Numbered from the stretch's first letter, positions 1 through 8,860 are shown. The stretch: 64,000 nucleotides of DNA from Thermotogaceae bacterium (GCA_026993805.1 JALWSA010000028.1:1-64000); one strand, 5' to 3'. Notes: generated from the letters alone by a model not told the origin. Numbers and translations are program-made.

Positions 1-461
1 CCGCTGAGAAGATCGAGCAGCCATGAAAGCTCCTTTTCGTTTTCTATCTTGTCAAGGGCGTTTTCCATCCTTTTGAATGTGACATCGTTGAAGAAAAGGT
101 CGATTCTAACCCCAGATGAGAGTGCCCATTTTGGCGGCGGGGAATCAAATGCGACTGAGATGGATCGAGATGTTTTCTTTATCACAGTTCCCGTGAGGTC
201 ACTCTTTAGGGGATCTCCTTTGCTTGCCAGAACGACATCTCCGATGTCTATTTCCGTTTCGAAGGGCTTGGATCTTCCAAATTTGACGATGTAAAGCCCG
301 CCTATGTCCCTTCCTTCGAGCCTTCCCTTGAGATTCAATATTGCCCTGCCTAACTTCTCTCGCTGGATGCCTGAGAGGGTTTTTATCTCTTGGAGGGCGG
401 CCTTTTTTGATTCTTCTCTTTCAAGCTGAAGGGCCTTTCTGAGATCTTTGAGGTACTTCAT
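1..461 (-). CDS. SF1-type DNA helicase, IGHMBP2-like family (N-terminal part)
   Basis: Only about 153 N-terminal residues are in the window; the gene runs off the left edge. The readable protein starts MKYLKDLRKALQLEREES and continues into a beta-rich stretch (about residues 40-125). That layout, a charged helix followed by a beta-barrel with KGDPLKSDLTGTV-like turns, fits the region ahead of the helicase core in IGHMBP2/SMUBP-like superfamily 1 helicases, a family present in Thermotoga. No helicase motif is reached, so the assignment rests on this region alone. The ATG (459-461) overlaps the mscS stop as ATGA, so it is the third gene of a pulA-mscS-helicase operon. Confidence 0.6.
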   Translation of the reverse strand, partial: MKYLKDLRKALQLEREESKKAALQEIKTLSGIQREKLGRAILNLKGRLEGRDIGGLYIVKFGRSKPFETEIDIGDVVLASKGDPLKSDLTGTVIKKTSRSISVAFDSPPPKWALSSGVRIDLFFNDVTFKRMENALDKIENEKELSWLLDLLS

Positions 462-1219
462 TGTTTCATGTGCACATCCAGTTGCGGGAATGGTATCTCT
501 ATTCCTTCACTGTCGAGTTTTTCTTTAACTTTAATTGCGAGAGCCATTTGGGCGTCGAAGTAGTTTTCCCTTTTGACCCAAAACCTGAGCTTGAAGTTTA
601 TGGAGCTGTCTCCAAAGCCGTCGAAGACAACATATGGGTTTGGCTCTTTTTCTATGAGATCTACTTCTTCAAGGCACTGCTGGAGAACCTGAACCACCTT
701 TTTGATATCCGAATTGTAGGAGACTCCTATGCTCATTTCGAGTCTTCGAATTGGAGATGGCCAGTAATTTGTGAGAGTTTCGGACCATACGGTTCTGTTG
801 GGAATCAGGATTCTCTTTCCATCGAAAGTCTCTATTATAGTGTGGTTCACATTTATCCCCCGCACCGTTCCGCTGTATCCTGCGATACTAACTGTATCTC
901 CTTCTTTCAGTGCCCCGCTCATGAGAAGGAGAAATCCCGCAGCGAGGTTTGAGAGCGGTTCCTGAAGTGCGAGACCTACGATGAGTCCGCCTATCCCAAG
1001 AGAGGCTATGAGTCCTGTCAGGCTCTTTCCCCATACATCCATTATGAACATGAGAGCTATTAGAGCGACGATTACACCGACCACAAGCCTTAAGGTATTT
1101 GGCATTTTTATGGGACGTTTCAGTTTATTCGAGGTCTTTATGATCGATTCCACGATAAGTCTATATATGATATACGCTAAGACAACTATTATCGCGGTTG
1201 TTATGAGTTTGCCTATCAT
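458..1219 (-). CDS. mscS: Small-conductance mechanosensitive channel, MscS family
   Basis: 253-residue MscS-type channel that would release solutes through the inner membrane on osmotic down-shock. Transmembrane helices lie at about residues 3-23 and 44-62, followed by the pore-lining TM3 rich in Gly/Ala (about 64-105, including GLIASLGIGGLIVGLALQ). The beta domain follows with the family motif around IPNRTVW (139-145) and an alpha/beta C-terminal domain. The length is that of the minimal MscS core. The ATG at 1219 has a GGGGGTGA site that overlaps the pulA stop, so translation is probably coupled to pulA. Confidence 0.9.
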   Translation of the reverse strand: MIGKLITTAIIVVLAYIIYRLIVESIIKTSNKLKRPIKMPNTLRLVVGVIVALIALMFIMDVWGKSLTGLIASLGIGGLIVGLALQEPLSNLAAGFLLLMSGALKEGDTVSIAGYSGTVRGINVNHTIIETFDGKRILIPNRTVWSETLTNYWPSPIRRLEMSIGVSYNSDIKKVVQVLQQCLEEVDLIEKEPNPYVVFDGFGDSSINFKLRFWVKRENYFDAQMALAIKVKEKLDSEGIEIPFPQLDVHMKQ

Positions 1220-1223
1220 ATCG

Positions 1224-3347
1224 TCACCCCCACAAAACCATCATGGAAATGGGTGGGATTTCTAAAAGCCCCGATATTTCTTCAATGGTATCTATACCGG
1301 CGGTATTCTCGTTCACAACCATGTTCCATACTCCCTGTGGTAGGTGATAATTCTTTAGCTCACGTGAACCATTATACAGCAATATAATATGTTTCCAAGG
1401 ATCGTTGTTCAAGTGTTCGCCGTAATACATTACAATGAAGAGCTTTTCAACCTTCAATATCTTAACCTTGTTTCGTATCTCATTGGGATCGAAAGCTCTA
1501 AACGCAGGGTGCTTTTTTCGCAGTTCTATTAGTCCTTTGTGGTACAAGAAAACGTCGTAAAACTCTTTCTTTCTTTTCCAATCTATTCCGTTTATTTCCA
1601 AAGAAGCGTTGTAAGAGTTCGGATGGAACTTTTTAGTCCTGCAGAAATCCTGTCCTAATTGCAAAAATGGTATCCCAATGGAAGTAAGCAAAATACCGGC
1701 GGCAAGTTTCTGTGCTCTCTTGAGGTCTTCAAGTGACCATTCTTCGGAGACGTCAAGCTTTGCAGCGAGATAGTTCTTGTCAAAGAGTGTGTGATTGTCG
1801 TGGCATTCGGCGTAGTTTACGGTCTCGGATGGAAATTCCGTAAAACCCCCAAGATACTGTGGACTGCCCATAAGCGATATCGCGAGCCTTTTTTCCTGAC
1901 CTTCCCCTGCAAGGACAAATCCTCTCTTTTCCACATCGAAGACGCTTCCTCTGATTGCATCCCTTATTTCGTCGTTGAAAACCCCGTAGTCCTTTCCTTT
2001 TTGCTTCCCTTTGAATATCCTTACCTCGCCGCCGCCACCCCATGGTTCTCCATAAACAAGTGCGTTCGGGTTGATTTTTTTAATGACCTGTGTGACCTCT
2101 TCCATGGTATTCTCATCGATAACGCCCATTTGATCGAATCTGAATCCATCAACGTGGAACTCTTCTAACCAATAGGAAACAGTGTCTTTCATGAGCTTTT
2201 TAACCATTTTTCTCTCCGTAGCCACTGTGTTTCCGCAGCCAGTTTCATCCTTGTAGCTTCCATCTTGATTCAGGCGGTAGTAATAATAAGGAACGGTTGC
2301 ATCGAAGGGAGATTTTTCACCGATGTCGAATGTGTGGGGAAAGACGATGTCCAGAATTACACCGATGCCGTTTGCATGAAGTTTCATGATCATTTCTCGG
2401 AGTTCGCGGATTCTCGCGTACGGATCCCATGGGTTTGATGAGTACTTTCCAGACGGTACCATGTAAAGGTATGGGTCGTATCCCCAGTTGTAGCAGCTTT
2501 GATCTGCTTCATCACAACTTCGAAAGATCATGGTAGGCATTATCTGAACATGTGTTATTCCGAACTCTTTAAGGTGTGCCAGGACGGTTTTGACTCCATT
2601 ATGTTCGCCTTCTTGTACGACTCCAAGGTATTTCGCTCTGAAGTTTTCGTCTATGCTGCTGCTATCAAGCCCACTTATATCGGCTATGTGCATCTCGTAG
2701 ATAATTGCGTCTGTTGGGCTTTTGAGTCTGACAGGCTTGTCTTCTTTCCAACCAGGTGGCTCTGCTTTGGACAGATCAACGATCGCACTCATACTGCCGT
2801 TTATGGCCACAGATTTTGAATATATATCAACGGTTTTGACTTTTTCTCCAAAGCGTTCGATTTCATAGAGATAGTATTTTCCATCGAGATCACCTTCAAT
2901 TTCTGCTTCCCATAATCCATTTTCGAGTTTTTTCATGGGAATTTTTTTAAATTGTTCCGATTCTGGCGAGTCGAAAAGCAGTAGATTTACACTCTTTGCA
3001 ACGGGACTCCATGTTCTGAATATCGTGTGGGTTTCGGAATAAATCGCACCTAAAGGAATGTCTTCGGTAGGAGCGAACTCGTCCAAAATCGTGGTGGGAA
3101 CGACTCTTATTTTTTCCTCCATATGCACAAGAAAGAAGTCTTTATTTATATCATCTTCTGTCAGATCAGACTTTAGGATGAGATCAACTTCATGTGAAAT
3201 GTAGCTTTTCATCGCTGCAACGAATGTTACAGGTTCATTTTCTAAAAGAAGCTTCATTTTCAGGCTTTCACCTAATTTGATTGGTTTTCCAAAGAATACT
3301 CTAATCACTCTCTTTGAGATGATTTCCGCCCACTTCAGCTTCTTCAC
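1224..3347 (-). CDS. pulA: Type I pullulanase (GH13), cytoplasmic
   Basis: Debranching enzyme hydrolysing alpha-1,6 bonds of pullulan and branched alpha-glucans. An N-terminal beta domain with the CBM48-like segment is followed by the GH13 barrel. The type I pullulanase signature YNWGYDP is at about 286-292, the nucleophile Asp near 405 (DGFRFDQMG), the acid/base Glu near 434 (VYGEPWGG), and the third carboxylate in ECHDNHT. I start at GTG 3347 because GAAAGGGGTGA lies 7 bases upstream; longer ATG starts have no such site and run into the divergent lepB. From this start (707 residues) there is no signal peptide and no CBM41, unlike the longer secreted Thermotoga enzyme. It would therefore act in the cytoplasm, perhaps on glycogen made by the GlgA encoded at 41.4 kb. 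Confidence 0.93.
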   Translation of the reverse strand: MKKLKWAEIISKRVIRVFFGKPIKLGESLKMKLLLENEPVTFVAAMKSYISHEVDLILKSDLTEDDINKDFFLVHMEEKIRVVPTTILDEFAPTEDIPLGAIYSETHTIFRTWSPVAKSVNLLLFDSPESEQFKKIPMKKLENGLWEAEIEGDLDGKYYLYEIERFGEKVKTVDIYSKSVAINGSMSAIVDLSKAEPPGWKEDKPVRLKSPTDAIIYEMHIADISGLDSSSIDENFRAKYLGVVQEGEHNGVKTVLAHLKEFGITHVQIMPTMIFRSCDEADQSCYNWGYDPYLYMVPSGKYSSNPWDPYARIRELREMIMKLHANGIGVILDIVFPHTFDIGEKSPFDATVPYYYYRLNQDGSYKDETGCGNTVATERKMVKKLMKDTVSYWLEEFHVDGFRFDQMGVIDENTMEEVTQVIKKINPNALVYGEPWGGGGEVRIFKGKQKGKDYGVFNDEIRDAIRGSVFDVEKRGFVLAGEGQEKRLAISLMGSPQYLGGFTEFPSETVNYAECHDNHTLFDKNYLAAKLDVSEEWSLEDLKRAQKLAAGILLTSIGIPFLQLGQDFCRTKKFHPNSYNASLEINGIDWKRKKEFYDVFLYHKGLIELRKKHPAFRAFDPNEIRNKVKILKVEKLFIVMYYGEHLNNDPWKHIILLYNGSRELKNYHLPQGVWNMVVNENTAGIDTIEEISGLLEIPPISMMVLWG

Positions 3348-3353
3348 AGAGTG

Positions 3354-3383
3354 TTCACCCCTTTCCCGCATAGATGGTATGAT
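3354..3383 (+). promoter_or_regulatory. Candidate lepB promoter
   Basis: TTCACC at 3354-3359, 18-base spacer, TATGAT at 3378-3383. Transcription would begin only a few bases before the lepB ribosome binding site. It overlaps the pulA promoter on the other strand. Confidence 0.4.
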
Positions 3384-3407
3384 ACAAGCTGAGGTGATGA
3401 ATTTGAA
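3379..3407 (-). promoter_or_regulatory. Candidate pulA promoter
   Basis: Read on the minus strand: TTCAAA (3402-3407), 17-base spacer, TATCAT (3379-3384). The minus-strand -10 lies on almost the same bases as the lepB -10 (GTATGATAC), so the two divergent promoters should compete. Confidence 0.45.
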
Positions 3408-4326
3408 GAGGCCGAGGGATATTGCATGGGAAACCGTTAAATCTCTGATATACGCTTTCGTGGCGGCCACTATAATAAGACTCTATGTCTTTGAGACGAT
3501 GCTTGTTCCTACTCCTTCCATGGTTCCCACTATACAGGTTGGGGACAGGCTCTTCGTTGAGAAGATAACGTATACGACGAGAGAACCTAAATTAGGGGAA
3601 ATCGTGGTTTTCTGGTCCCCCACCCCCGACGAGAGAGCGCAGTTGATGCTCCGGGCGTTCGACAAGTTCATGGATCTTTTCGCGCCAAGGGAGTTCAAGG
3701 GGCATGTGAAGTATGTGAAAAGGTTGGTAGGCAGGGAAGGGGATGTGCTGGAAATAAAGAAGGGACCAGATGGAAAGTATCATCTTTTCGTGAACGGAAA
3801 AGTCCCCGAGCAGTTAAAGAATATAGAGTACTACCCTGAAGGTGTGTTCAAGTATCCCGATTTTTACAAGTGGCTTTACGAAGCGAGCAAGCTCAGAAAA
3901 AGTCCCTACGCTTACAGAAATTTCCTGATGGATCTTCTGAGAAAAACAGGAGAAGTGGGGCTTTATGTGAAGAATAGGGAAATACTTTCACAGGGCAAGA
4001 AAGAAGGGCTAAAGCCTACAGTAGCTGATTTAATCTTTTCAATAGTAGGCGGTTATTCGACTAACGGGCAGTTCTATCCAGGCGCACCGTACGATGGATA
4101 TTATGAAAAGTATTTGAAGAAGCTGGATCTGGGCAAATATATCTACAGAGCGAAGGACGGGCATGTGGTTGTGAAGATTCCCAAAGGTTTTTACTTCTTC
4201 ATGGGGGATAACTCGAAAGAGAGTCTTGATAGCAGGTTCTTTGGTTTTGTTCCAAGGAAGAATGTGATCGGAATGCCAATACTTCGGATCTGGCCCTTCA
4301 ACAGATTCGGGCCGGTTCAGGAGTGA
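3403..4326 (+). CDS. lepB: Signal peptidase I
   Basis: Membrane-bound protease that removes signal peptides from exported proteins. One N-terminal transmembrane segment is followed by the catalytic Ser in TPSMVPT (about residue 39), the catalytic Lys in YVKRLVGREGD (about 106), and the C-terminal box MGDNSKESLDSRFFGFV. About 110 residues between the Lys box and the GDN box (roughly 120-250) do not resemble the usual short linker, making the enzyme longer than typical Gram-positive LepB. The start is uncertain: TTG 3403 sits 5 bases after GAGGTGA; ATG 3397 in the same frame overlaps that site. It is convergent with the TPR gene, whose stop is adjacent. Confidence 0.92.
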   Translation: MKRPRDIAWETVKSLIYAFVAATIIRLYVFETMLVPTPSMVPTIQVGDRLFVEKITYTTREPKLGEIVVFWSPTPDERAQLMLRAFDKFMDLFAPREFKGHVKYVKRLVGREGDVLEIKKGPDGKYHLFVNGKVPEQLKNIEYYPEGVFKYPDFYKWLYEASKLRKSPYAYRNFLMDLLRKTGEVGLYVKNREILSQGKKEGLKPTVADLIFSIVGGYSTNGQFYPGAPYDGYYEKYLKKLDLGKYIYRAKDGHVVVKIPKGFYFFMGDNSKESLDSRFFGFVPRKNVIGMPILRIWPFNRFGPVQE

Positions 4327-4776
4327 TCAAACATCAGGTGGGGAAATGCCGTAGCTCCTTAGTATTTCATCTTTTTCTTTCATATCGAGTTCCCTGTAAA
4401 TTTTTATGAAGTCAGCGTGCCTGCCGCTTTTCTCGTAGGCAATGCAAAGAGCGAGCATTGTTTCTTGTGATGTGTCTCCACTTTTCCACAAGCTTTCTAA
4501 AATGAGCATTGCTTCTCCATACCTTTCCATTTCCAGGAAAGCGGCACCCAGATTGAATCGGGCGAGTTTAAAGGATGGGGCGAGTTTTAAAGCGTTTTGA
4601 TAACACTCTATAGCTTTGGAAAGCAGTCCCTTTCTTCTGTAGACATTTCCGAGGTTGTTCCAGAGTTCTGGGTGCTCGGATATCTCCAAAGCCAATTTGT
4701 AAAGTTTCTCAGCTTCATCCAATTTTCCTTCCTCAGAAGCCTTCAATGCTTTTTGAAAAAGTTCATTCACCTTCAT
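4327..4776 (-). CDS. TPR repeat protein
   Basis: 149 residues made almost entirely of tetratricopeptide repeats: about 3-36, 36-69 (consensus WNNLGNVYRRKGLLSKAIECYQNAL) and 70-103, then a degenerate helical tail. No signal peptide or membrane segment is visible, so it is probably a cytoplasmic adaptor. Its start overlaps the end of the upstream secreted beta-propeller gene by 14 bases, so both are probably made together. The specific partner cannot be read from the sequence. Confidence 0.85.
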   Translation of the reverse strand: MKVNELFQKALKASEEGKLDEAEKLYKLALEISEHPELWNNLGNVYRRKGLLSKAIECYQNALKLAPSFKLARFNLGAAFLEMERYGEAMLILESLWKSGDTSQETMLALCIAYEKSGRHADFIKIYRELDMKEKDEILRSYGISPPDV

Positions 4777-6406
4777 TCAATGTTCCCCTTTCGACGAAGT
4801 ATACAGTATCTGAGAAGATCTCGTTGAGCAGAGAAGAATATATGGATACAGGAGTGATCTTTATGAGAAGGCCAGGTGTGAAAGGTACTGTAACAATCCA
4901 GAATTGTCTCAAGGACTTTATAGGACCTTCTTTGCTTATTCCGCCTCCACTCATTTCAGCAAGCCATTTTAGTGTTTCGTATCTCGTAAAACCTTCTACG
5001 AATAGATGAATTGCTTTGTCTCTGAGTGGTATGATGTCCTCTTTTTTCGCGTAGGTATCTGGAGGAACTAAAATGTCGTATCCTTTTCCTCTTTTGATCA
5101 GCTGGAGTCTGTCACTCAAAAAATCAATACCGCTTCTGTACTTTAAGACTTCTTGTGGGGAGAAGTACATTTTATAAAATACTCTGCTTCCATCTATCAC
5201 CGGATAGGTGAATTTATTCGCAAATGGTAAAGGTTCTCCAAATATACTTTCAACCCTGAATTTCAAGGAAAGTAAGCTGTTTTCTTCGTTGTATTTCATG
5301 TCGTCGATTTTGACGATTATAGGCGTGCCATCAGAAAAAGTGTAAAGCACCATTTGATGAGAATGCCAGTCTGCAACCACGAGTATTGGGAATTTATATT
5401 CGAAACCTATAGCGTATGGTGCGGTGATTTTGGTGTTTATAAGTTCAGTTTGATTTTTCAAAACGAAGATTTTTCCATCGCTTGAAAGGAGGATAAAGTC
5501 TCCCTGAGGGGTTACTTCGAATGATCTAATATCCATGTAGAGGGGGACATCCTTTGTTATGATGTGGGTTTTGAAATCGAATAGAGCCAACCTTCTGTGG
5601 AGTGTATCGAGAATCCATACACCTTCTTTAGTGATTTCACAGTCCATCGCAGCGATGCTCTCGTTGAGTTTGTACTTTTTCAAGGATCCTTTATTTATCG
5701 CGAACACGTTGAATCCAGATACTCCCCAAAGGTTTCCATTTCGGTCGAATCCAGCAAGCAGAGCTGATTCGAGTCCTTTAAAGAGCAAGCGGCTTTGACC
5801 ATTTTCTAAAGAAAAAATCTCTCCTTTCGTGGAGGATACAAAGATCTCACCCCAAGGGGAAACTTCTATAGACAAGGGGTGAAAACTGAGGTTGATGGTC
5901 TTTATGAGTGTTGCGTCCTTATAGACCAGGAGCCGTTTGTTTGCTCTATCGATGGCGTACAGTGTGTCTCCCCAAAGTGCCATGTCATCTATTGTGTAGA
6001 AATATTCTATTGAGTCGTGTATGCCTTCTATGACCTCTAATTTTTTGTATTTGTATTCCCGTTTTAAGCTCCTAATTTGAAGGAGGTATTCCAATTCTTT
6101 CAGATAAGATACGACTTCAACACTGGTGGGATCTATAACCAGAACATTCTTCAAGTCCTTTATTGCTTCTTCAATCATTCCCAGATCTGCTTCAATTCTC
6201 GCTTTTAAGTACCAGAACTTGGGAATATCTCTTACATCTATAGGACGATATAGAGTGTTTTTAATGATTTCATACGCAGTTTTGGGATCTCCTGATATCC
6301 AAGAGTTGAAAGCCTTTTCAAATGAAAGGCGAGCCTTCTCTTCATCTGATAAAGAAAAAGCAAATATGAAAGGTAGAATGAGAAAAAGTACTATTATCCT
6401 TTTCAT
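4763..6406 (-). CDS. Secreted protein with N-terminal helical repeats and a beta-propeller-like body, unknown function
   Basis: About 547 residues. The signal peptide MKRIIVLFLILPFIFAFS is followed by a TPR-like helical region (about 20-115, with DLGMIEEAIKDLKNVLVIDP). Next comes a long beta-rich section with repeated blades that start WGEIFVSS, GDFILLSSDGKIFVL and LWGVSGFNVFAI, in the style of NHL/SMP-30 propellers. The C-terminal 150 residues are not recognisable. I choose the ATG at 6406 because it overlaps the plsY stop (ATGA) and begins the signal peptide. It sits between plsY and a TPR gene on one transcript. Likely an envelope protein; no catalytic motif was seen. Confidence 0.7.
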   Translation of the reverse strand: MKRIIVLFLILPFIFAFSLSDEEKARLSFEKAFNSWISGDPKTAYEIIKNTLYRPIDVRDIPKFWYLKARIEADLGMIEEAIKDLKNVLVIDPTSVEVVSYLKELEYLLQIRSLKREYKYKKLEVIEGIHDSIEYFYTIDDMALWGDTLYAIDRANKRLLVYKDATLIKTINLSFHPLSIEVSPWGEIFVSSTKGEIFSLENGQSRLLFKGLESALLAGFDRNGNLWGVSGFNVFAINKGSLKKYKLNESIAAMDCEITKEGVWILDTLHRRLALFDFKTHIITKDVPLYMDIRSFEVTPQGDFILLSSDGKIFVLKNQTELINTKITAPYAIGFEYKFPILVVADWHSHQMVLYTFSDGTPIIVKIDDMKYNEENSLLSLKFRVESIFGEPLPFANKFTYPVIDGSRVFYKMYFSPQEVLKYRSGIDFLSDRLQLIKRGKGYDILVPPDTYAKKEDIIPLRDKAIHLFVEGFTRYETLKWLAEMSGGGISKEGPIKSLRQFWIVTVPFTPGLLIKITPVSIYSSLLNEIFSDTVYFVERGTLNEGE

Positions 6407-6999
6407 TTTTTGATATACCCCCATATATTCGTTTTTCTTTCAGTTCCCGAGAGAAGCCTTTCCACATTTTCTCTGTGTCTCAGTAAGGATATGGTGGAGA
6501 AGATCAAAAGAGGGATGCCAAGTGAAGATCCTTTGAACGCGAATGCAAACGCCGTTGCACTGTAAAGTCCGACGATAGAAGCAAGTGACACGTATTGGGT
6601 CAGTGTAACTATAAGGAACCATATTCCGAGAAAAAAGAGTGCACACGGCCAGCAAAGGGCAAATGTCGCTCCAAGTGTGGTAGCAACACCTTTTCCACCC
6701 TTGAATTTTAAATATACTGGAAAACTATGACCGATTATCGCTCCGAGGGCTGTTGCGGCAGCAATTTTTATGTCAGATGTTACAGAGTAAGAAACGAGAA
6801 CAGGAATGAACGACTTTAAAGTGTCGAAGAGCATGGAAAGTCCTCCAAGAAGCGGTCCGGCAGCTCTTAAAGCGTTAGTCCCCCCTACATTTCCACTTCC
6901 CACTTTTCTCACATCTACTCCCTTTAATTTTGGAAGAATGTAGCTGAAGGGAATAGCTCCGATGAAGTATCCCAAAGCTCCCCACATCAAATAATTCAA
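6403..6999 (-). CDS. plsY: Acyl-phosphate:glycerol-3-phosphate acyltransferase PlsY
   Basis: Integral membrane enzyme that acylates glycerol 3-phosphate with acyl-phosphate, the first step of phospholipid synthesis. The family motifs are all present: GSGNVGGTNALR near the N-terminus, GHSFPVYLKFKGGKGVAT in the middle, and a C-terminal basic tail after several hydrophobic helices. The TTG at 6999 follows GGAGGTG by 7 bases and gives 198 residues, the usual length. A longer open frame upstream (to 7446) lacks family similarity and crosses the promoter region. The gene heads a minus-strand operon with the propeller and TPR genes. Confidence 0.95.
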   Translation of the reverse strand: MNYLMWGALGYFIGAIPFSYILPKLKGVDVRKVGSGNVGGTNALRAAGPLLGGLSMLFDTLKSFIPVLVSYSVTSDIKIAAATALGAIIGHSFPVYLKFKGGKGVATTLGATFALCWPCALFFLGIWFLIVTLTQYVSLASIVGLYSATAFAFAFKGSSLGIPLLIFSTISLLRHRENVERLLSGTERKTNIWGYIKK

Positions 7000-7025
7000 G
7001 ACTACCCACCTCCCACTTCGGGAAA

Positions 7026-7034
7026 ATTCTACCA
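7026..7034 (-). promoter_or_regulatory. Extended -10 for plsY
   Basis: On the minus strand TGGTAGAAT, a TGn-type extended -10, about 27 bases before the plsY TTG. A weak TTAAAA lies about 18 bases upstream. Confidence 0.4.
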
Positions 7035-7091
7035 TGAGTAGTTCTAAAGTTTTAATACAGCAATGTTGTTGATCGAATATAGAACAAGAAG

Positions 7092-7120
7092 TTGCGATTG
7101 TATGAAAAATCGTGTAATAA
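7092..7120 (+). promoter_or_regulatory. Candidate promoter for yjbQ-ssnA
   Basis: TTGCGA (7092-7097), 17-base spacer, TAATAA (7115-7120), about 32 bases before the yjbQ ATG and its AAGGAGGGTGA site. Confidence 0.5.
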
Positions 7121-7152
7121 TGAATTTCAAAAAAGAGAAGGAGGGTGATACT

Positions 7153-7566
7153 ATGAAGAGCTACACCGAATACCTGTATTTCAATACTCCAAAAAGGAGG
7201 ATGCTTGTAAGGATCACAGATACCGTTAGAGATATCGTTAAGAAGAGTGGAATAAAGGAAGGCTTTTGTCTTGTCTCTGCAATGCACATTACAGCTGGGA
7301 TAATAGTGAACGACGATGAACCAGGGCTTCACGAAGACATCTGGGAGTGGCTCGAAAAATTGGCACCTTTCAGGGAAGACTACAAACACCACAGGACGGG
7401 TGAAGACAACGGTGATGCGCATCTGAAAAGGATACTCGTGCACCACCAGGTCATCTTGCCAGTGACCGACGGGGATCTGGATCTGGGACCCTGGGAACAG
7501 GTTTTCTATGCCGAGTTTGATGGTCAGAGAAACAAGAGAGTTATCGTGAAAGTTATAGGAGAGTGA
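7153..7566 (+). CDS. YjbQ / UPF0047 family protein
   Basis: 137-residue protein of the YjbQ family, a small beta-rich trimer. Family marks are [20 protein letters not shown] near the middle, the His-rich segment [17 protein letters not shown], and the C-terminal [28 protein letters not shown]-like ending with the invariant GxWQ/E element. The E. coli member has a weak thiamine-phosphate-synthase-like activity, but the true role is unsettled. The ATG at 7153 is set by AAGGAGGGTGA. It is followed at once by ssnA, suggesting joint work on a small molecule or its damage product. Confidence 0.88.
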   Translation: MKSYTEYLYFNTPKRRMLVRITDTVRDIVKKSGIKEGFCLVSAMHITAGIIVNDDEPGLHEDIWEWLEKLAPFREDYKHHRTGEDNGDAHLKRILVHHQVILPVTDGDLDLGPWEQVFYAEFDGQRNKRVIVKVIGE

Positions 7567-7571
7567 GATGC

Positions 7572-8855
7572 ATGGTCTTCAAGAATGTGATGATCTTTGA
7601 CTGGGAGGGTTTCATAGAAAACGGGTTCATCAGGTTTGGGAAGAAGATAGAGCAGGTTGGATCGATGGATGAGTACAGGGAAGCTAAAGGGGAAAAGGTC
7701 TACGACTTGAAAGGGCACTTGGTGATGCCGGGGTTTATAAACGCTCACATGCACATATATTCGACTTTTGCAAGGGGAATGATCATACCCTATAACCCGA
7801 AAAGTTTTAAAGATATCCTTGAGCAGCTCTGGTGGAAGCTTGATAGCAAGCTCGATGAAGAAGCCGTTTACATGAGCGGGCTTGTGAGCGCGGTTGAGCT
7901 GGTTAAAAACGGTGTTACGGTTGTTATAGACCATCACGCAAGCGGCCAGATTAGGGGAAGCCTTCAAGCTTTAAGGCGTGCGGTGGTGGACGAAGGCGGC
8001 CTTAGGGGAATATTCTGTTTTGAAACTTCGGATAGGTTTAATGTCGATGATTGCATACGGGAAAACCTTGAGTTCATGGAAAGCTCCTCTGAAAGGCACG
8101 CTGGAATGTTCGGACTCCACGCTTCTCTCTCGCTCTCTGATGAGACACTGGAAAAGGTCTCGAAGGTTTTAAGCGGAAAACCCGTTCACATCCACGTTGC
8201 AGAGAGCGAGGAGGACGAAGCGGACAGTTTGGAAAAATACGGAATGAGAGTTGTGGAAAGACTCGAAAAACACGCTCTTTTAAACCAAAATTCCATACTC
8301 GCTCACTGCGTGCATGTAAACGAAAGAGAGCTTGAGATTTTGAAAGATAGGGGAGTGTACATAGCAGTCAATCCGACATCTAACATGAACAACGCTGTCG
8401 GCCTTCCAGATGTTCGTGCTTTTAAGGAGAAAGACATACCAGTGATAATCGGAAATGACGGGCTTGGATACAACATAACGAGAGACTGGATGAATATTTA
8501 CTTCTCTCAGAAGCTAAAGAGCGGCTCTCCCGTTTTCTACTCTCTCAATGATCTTAAGGAGAGCATAGATGCCGCTTACGGTCTTGTATCTGAGTTGCTC
8601 GGCGTAAAGCTTGGAAGGATAAAGCCAGGATATGAAGCGGATATGGTTGTTTTGAAATACACGCCGCCGACCCCAATGAACGAGAGAAACGCGGCGGGTC
8701 ATGTTTTCTTTGGGGTTTTCGACAAGCCGGATGTTCGCTTCGTTACCGTAGAAGGAAAGCTTTTAATGGAAAATGGAAAACTAAGGCTGGACGAGCAGGA
8801 GATTTTCAAAGAAGCGCGAGTGGTGGCAAGGAAGGTTTGGGAGAGACTTTCGTGA
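7572..8855 (+). CDS. ssnA: Amidohydrolase-superfamily putative aminohydrolase, SsnA type
   Basis: 427-residue metal-dependent hydrolase related to chlorohydrolases, guanine deaminase and adenosine-type deaminases. Metal ligands are visible: HxH in FINAHMHIYSTFARGM (about 59-61), His in HVAESEEDE, His in LAHCVHVNERE and Asp in IGNDGLGYN. The STFARG stretch after HxH is typical of SsnA. SsnA proteins in other bacteria occur with purine or selenium-dependent catabolic genes, but the substrate is unknown, and here none of those partners is present; YjbQ is the neighbour instead. The ATG at 7572 has AGGAG about 9 bases upstream; the longer GTG start at 7563 would sit on that site. Confidence 0.85.
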   Translation: MVFKNVMIFDWEGFIENGFIRFGKKIEQVGSMDEYREAKGEKVYDLKGHLVMPGFINAHMHIYSTFARGMIIPYNPKSFKDILEQLWWKLDSKLDEEAVYMSGLVSAVELVKNGVTVVIDHHASGQIRGSLQALRRAVVDEGGLRGIFCFETSDRFNVDDCIRENLEFMESSSERHAGMFGLHASLSLSDETLEKVSKVLSGKPVHIHVAESEEDEADSLEKYGMRVVERLEKHALLNQNSILAHCVHVNERELEILKDRGVYIAVNPTSNMNNAVGLPDVRAFKEKDIPVIIGNDGLGYNITRDWMNIYFSQKLKSGSPVFYSLNDLKESIDAAYGLVSELLGVKLGRIKPGYEADMVVLKYTPPTPMNERNAAGHVFFGVFDKPDVRFVTVEGKLLMENGKLRLDEQEIFKEARVVARKVWERLS

Positions 8856-8860
8856 AAAAG

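Noticed and set aside
7000-7446. N-terminal extension of plsY
   Set aside because: It crosses two divergent promoters and the yjbQ start; TTG 6999 has a strong site and gives family length.
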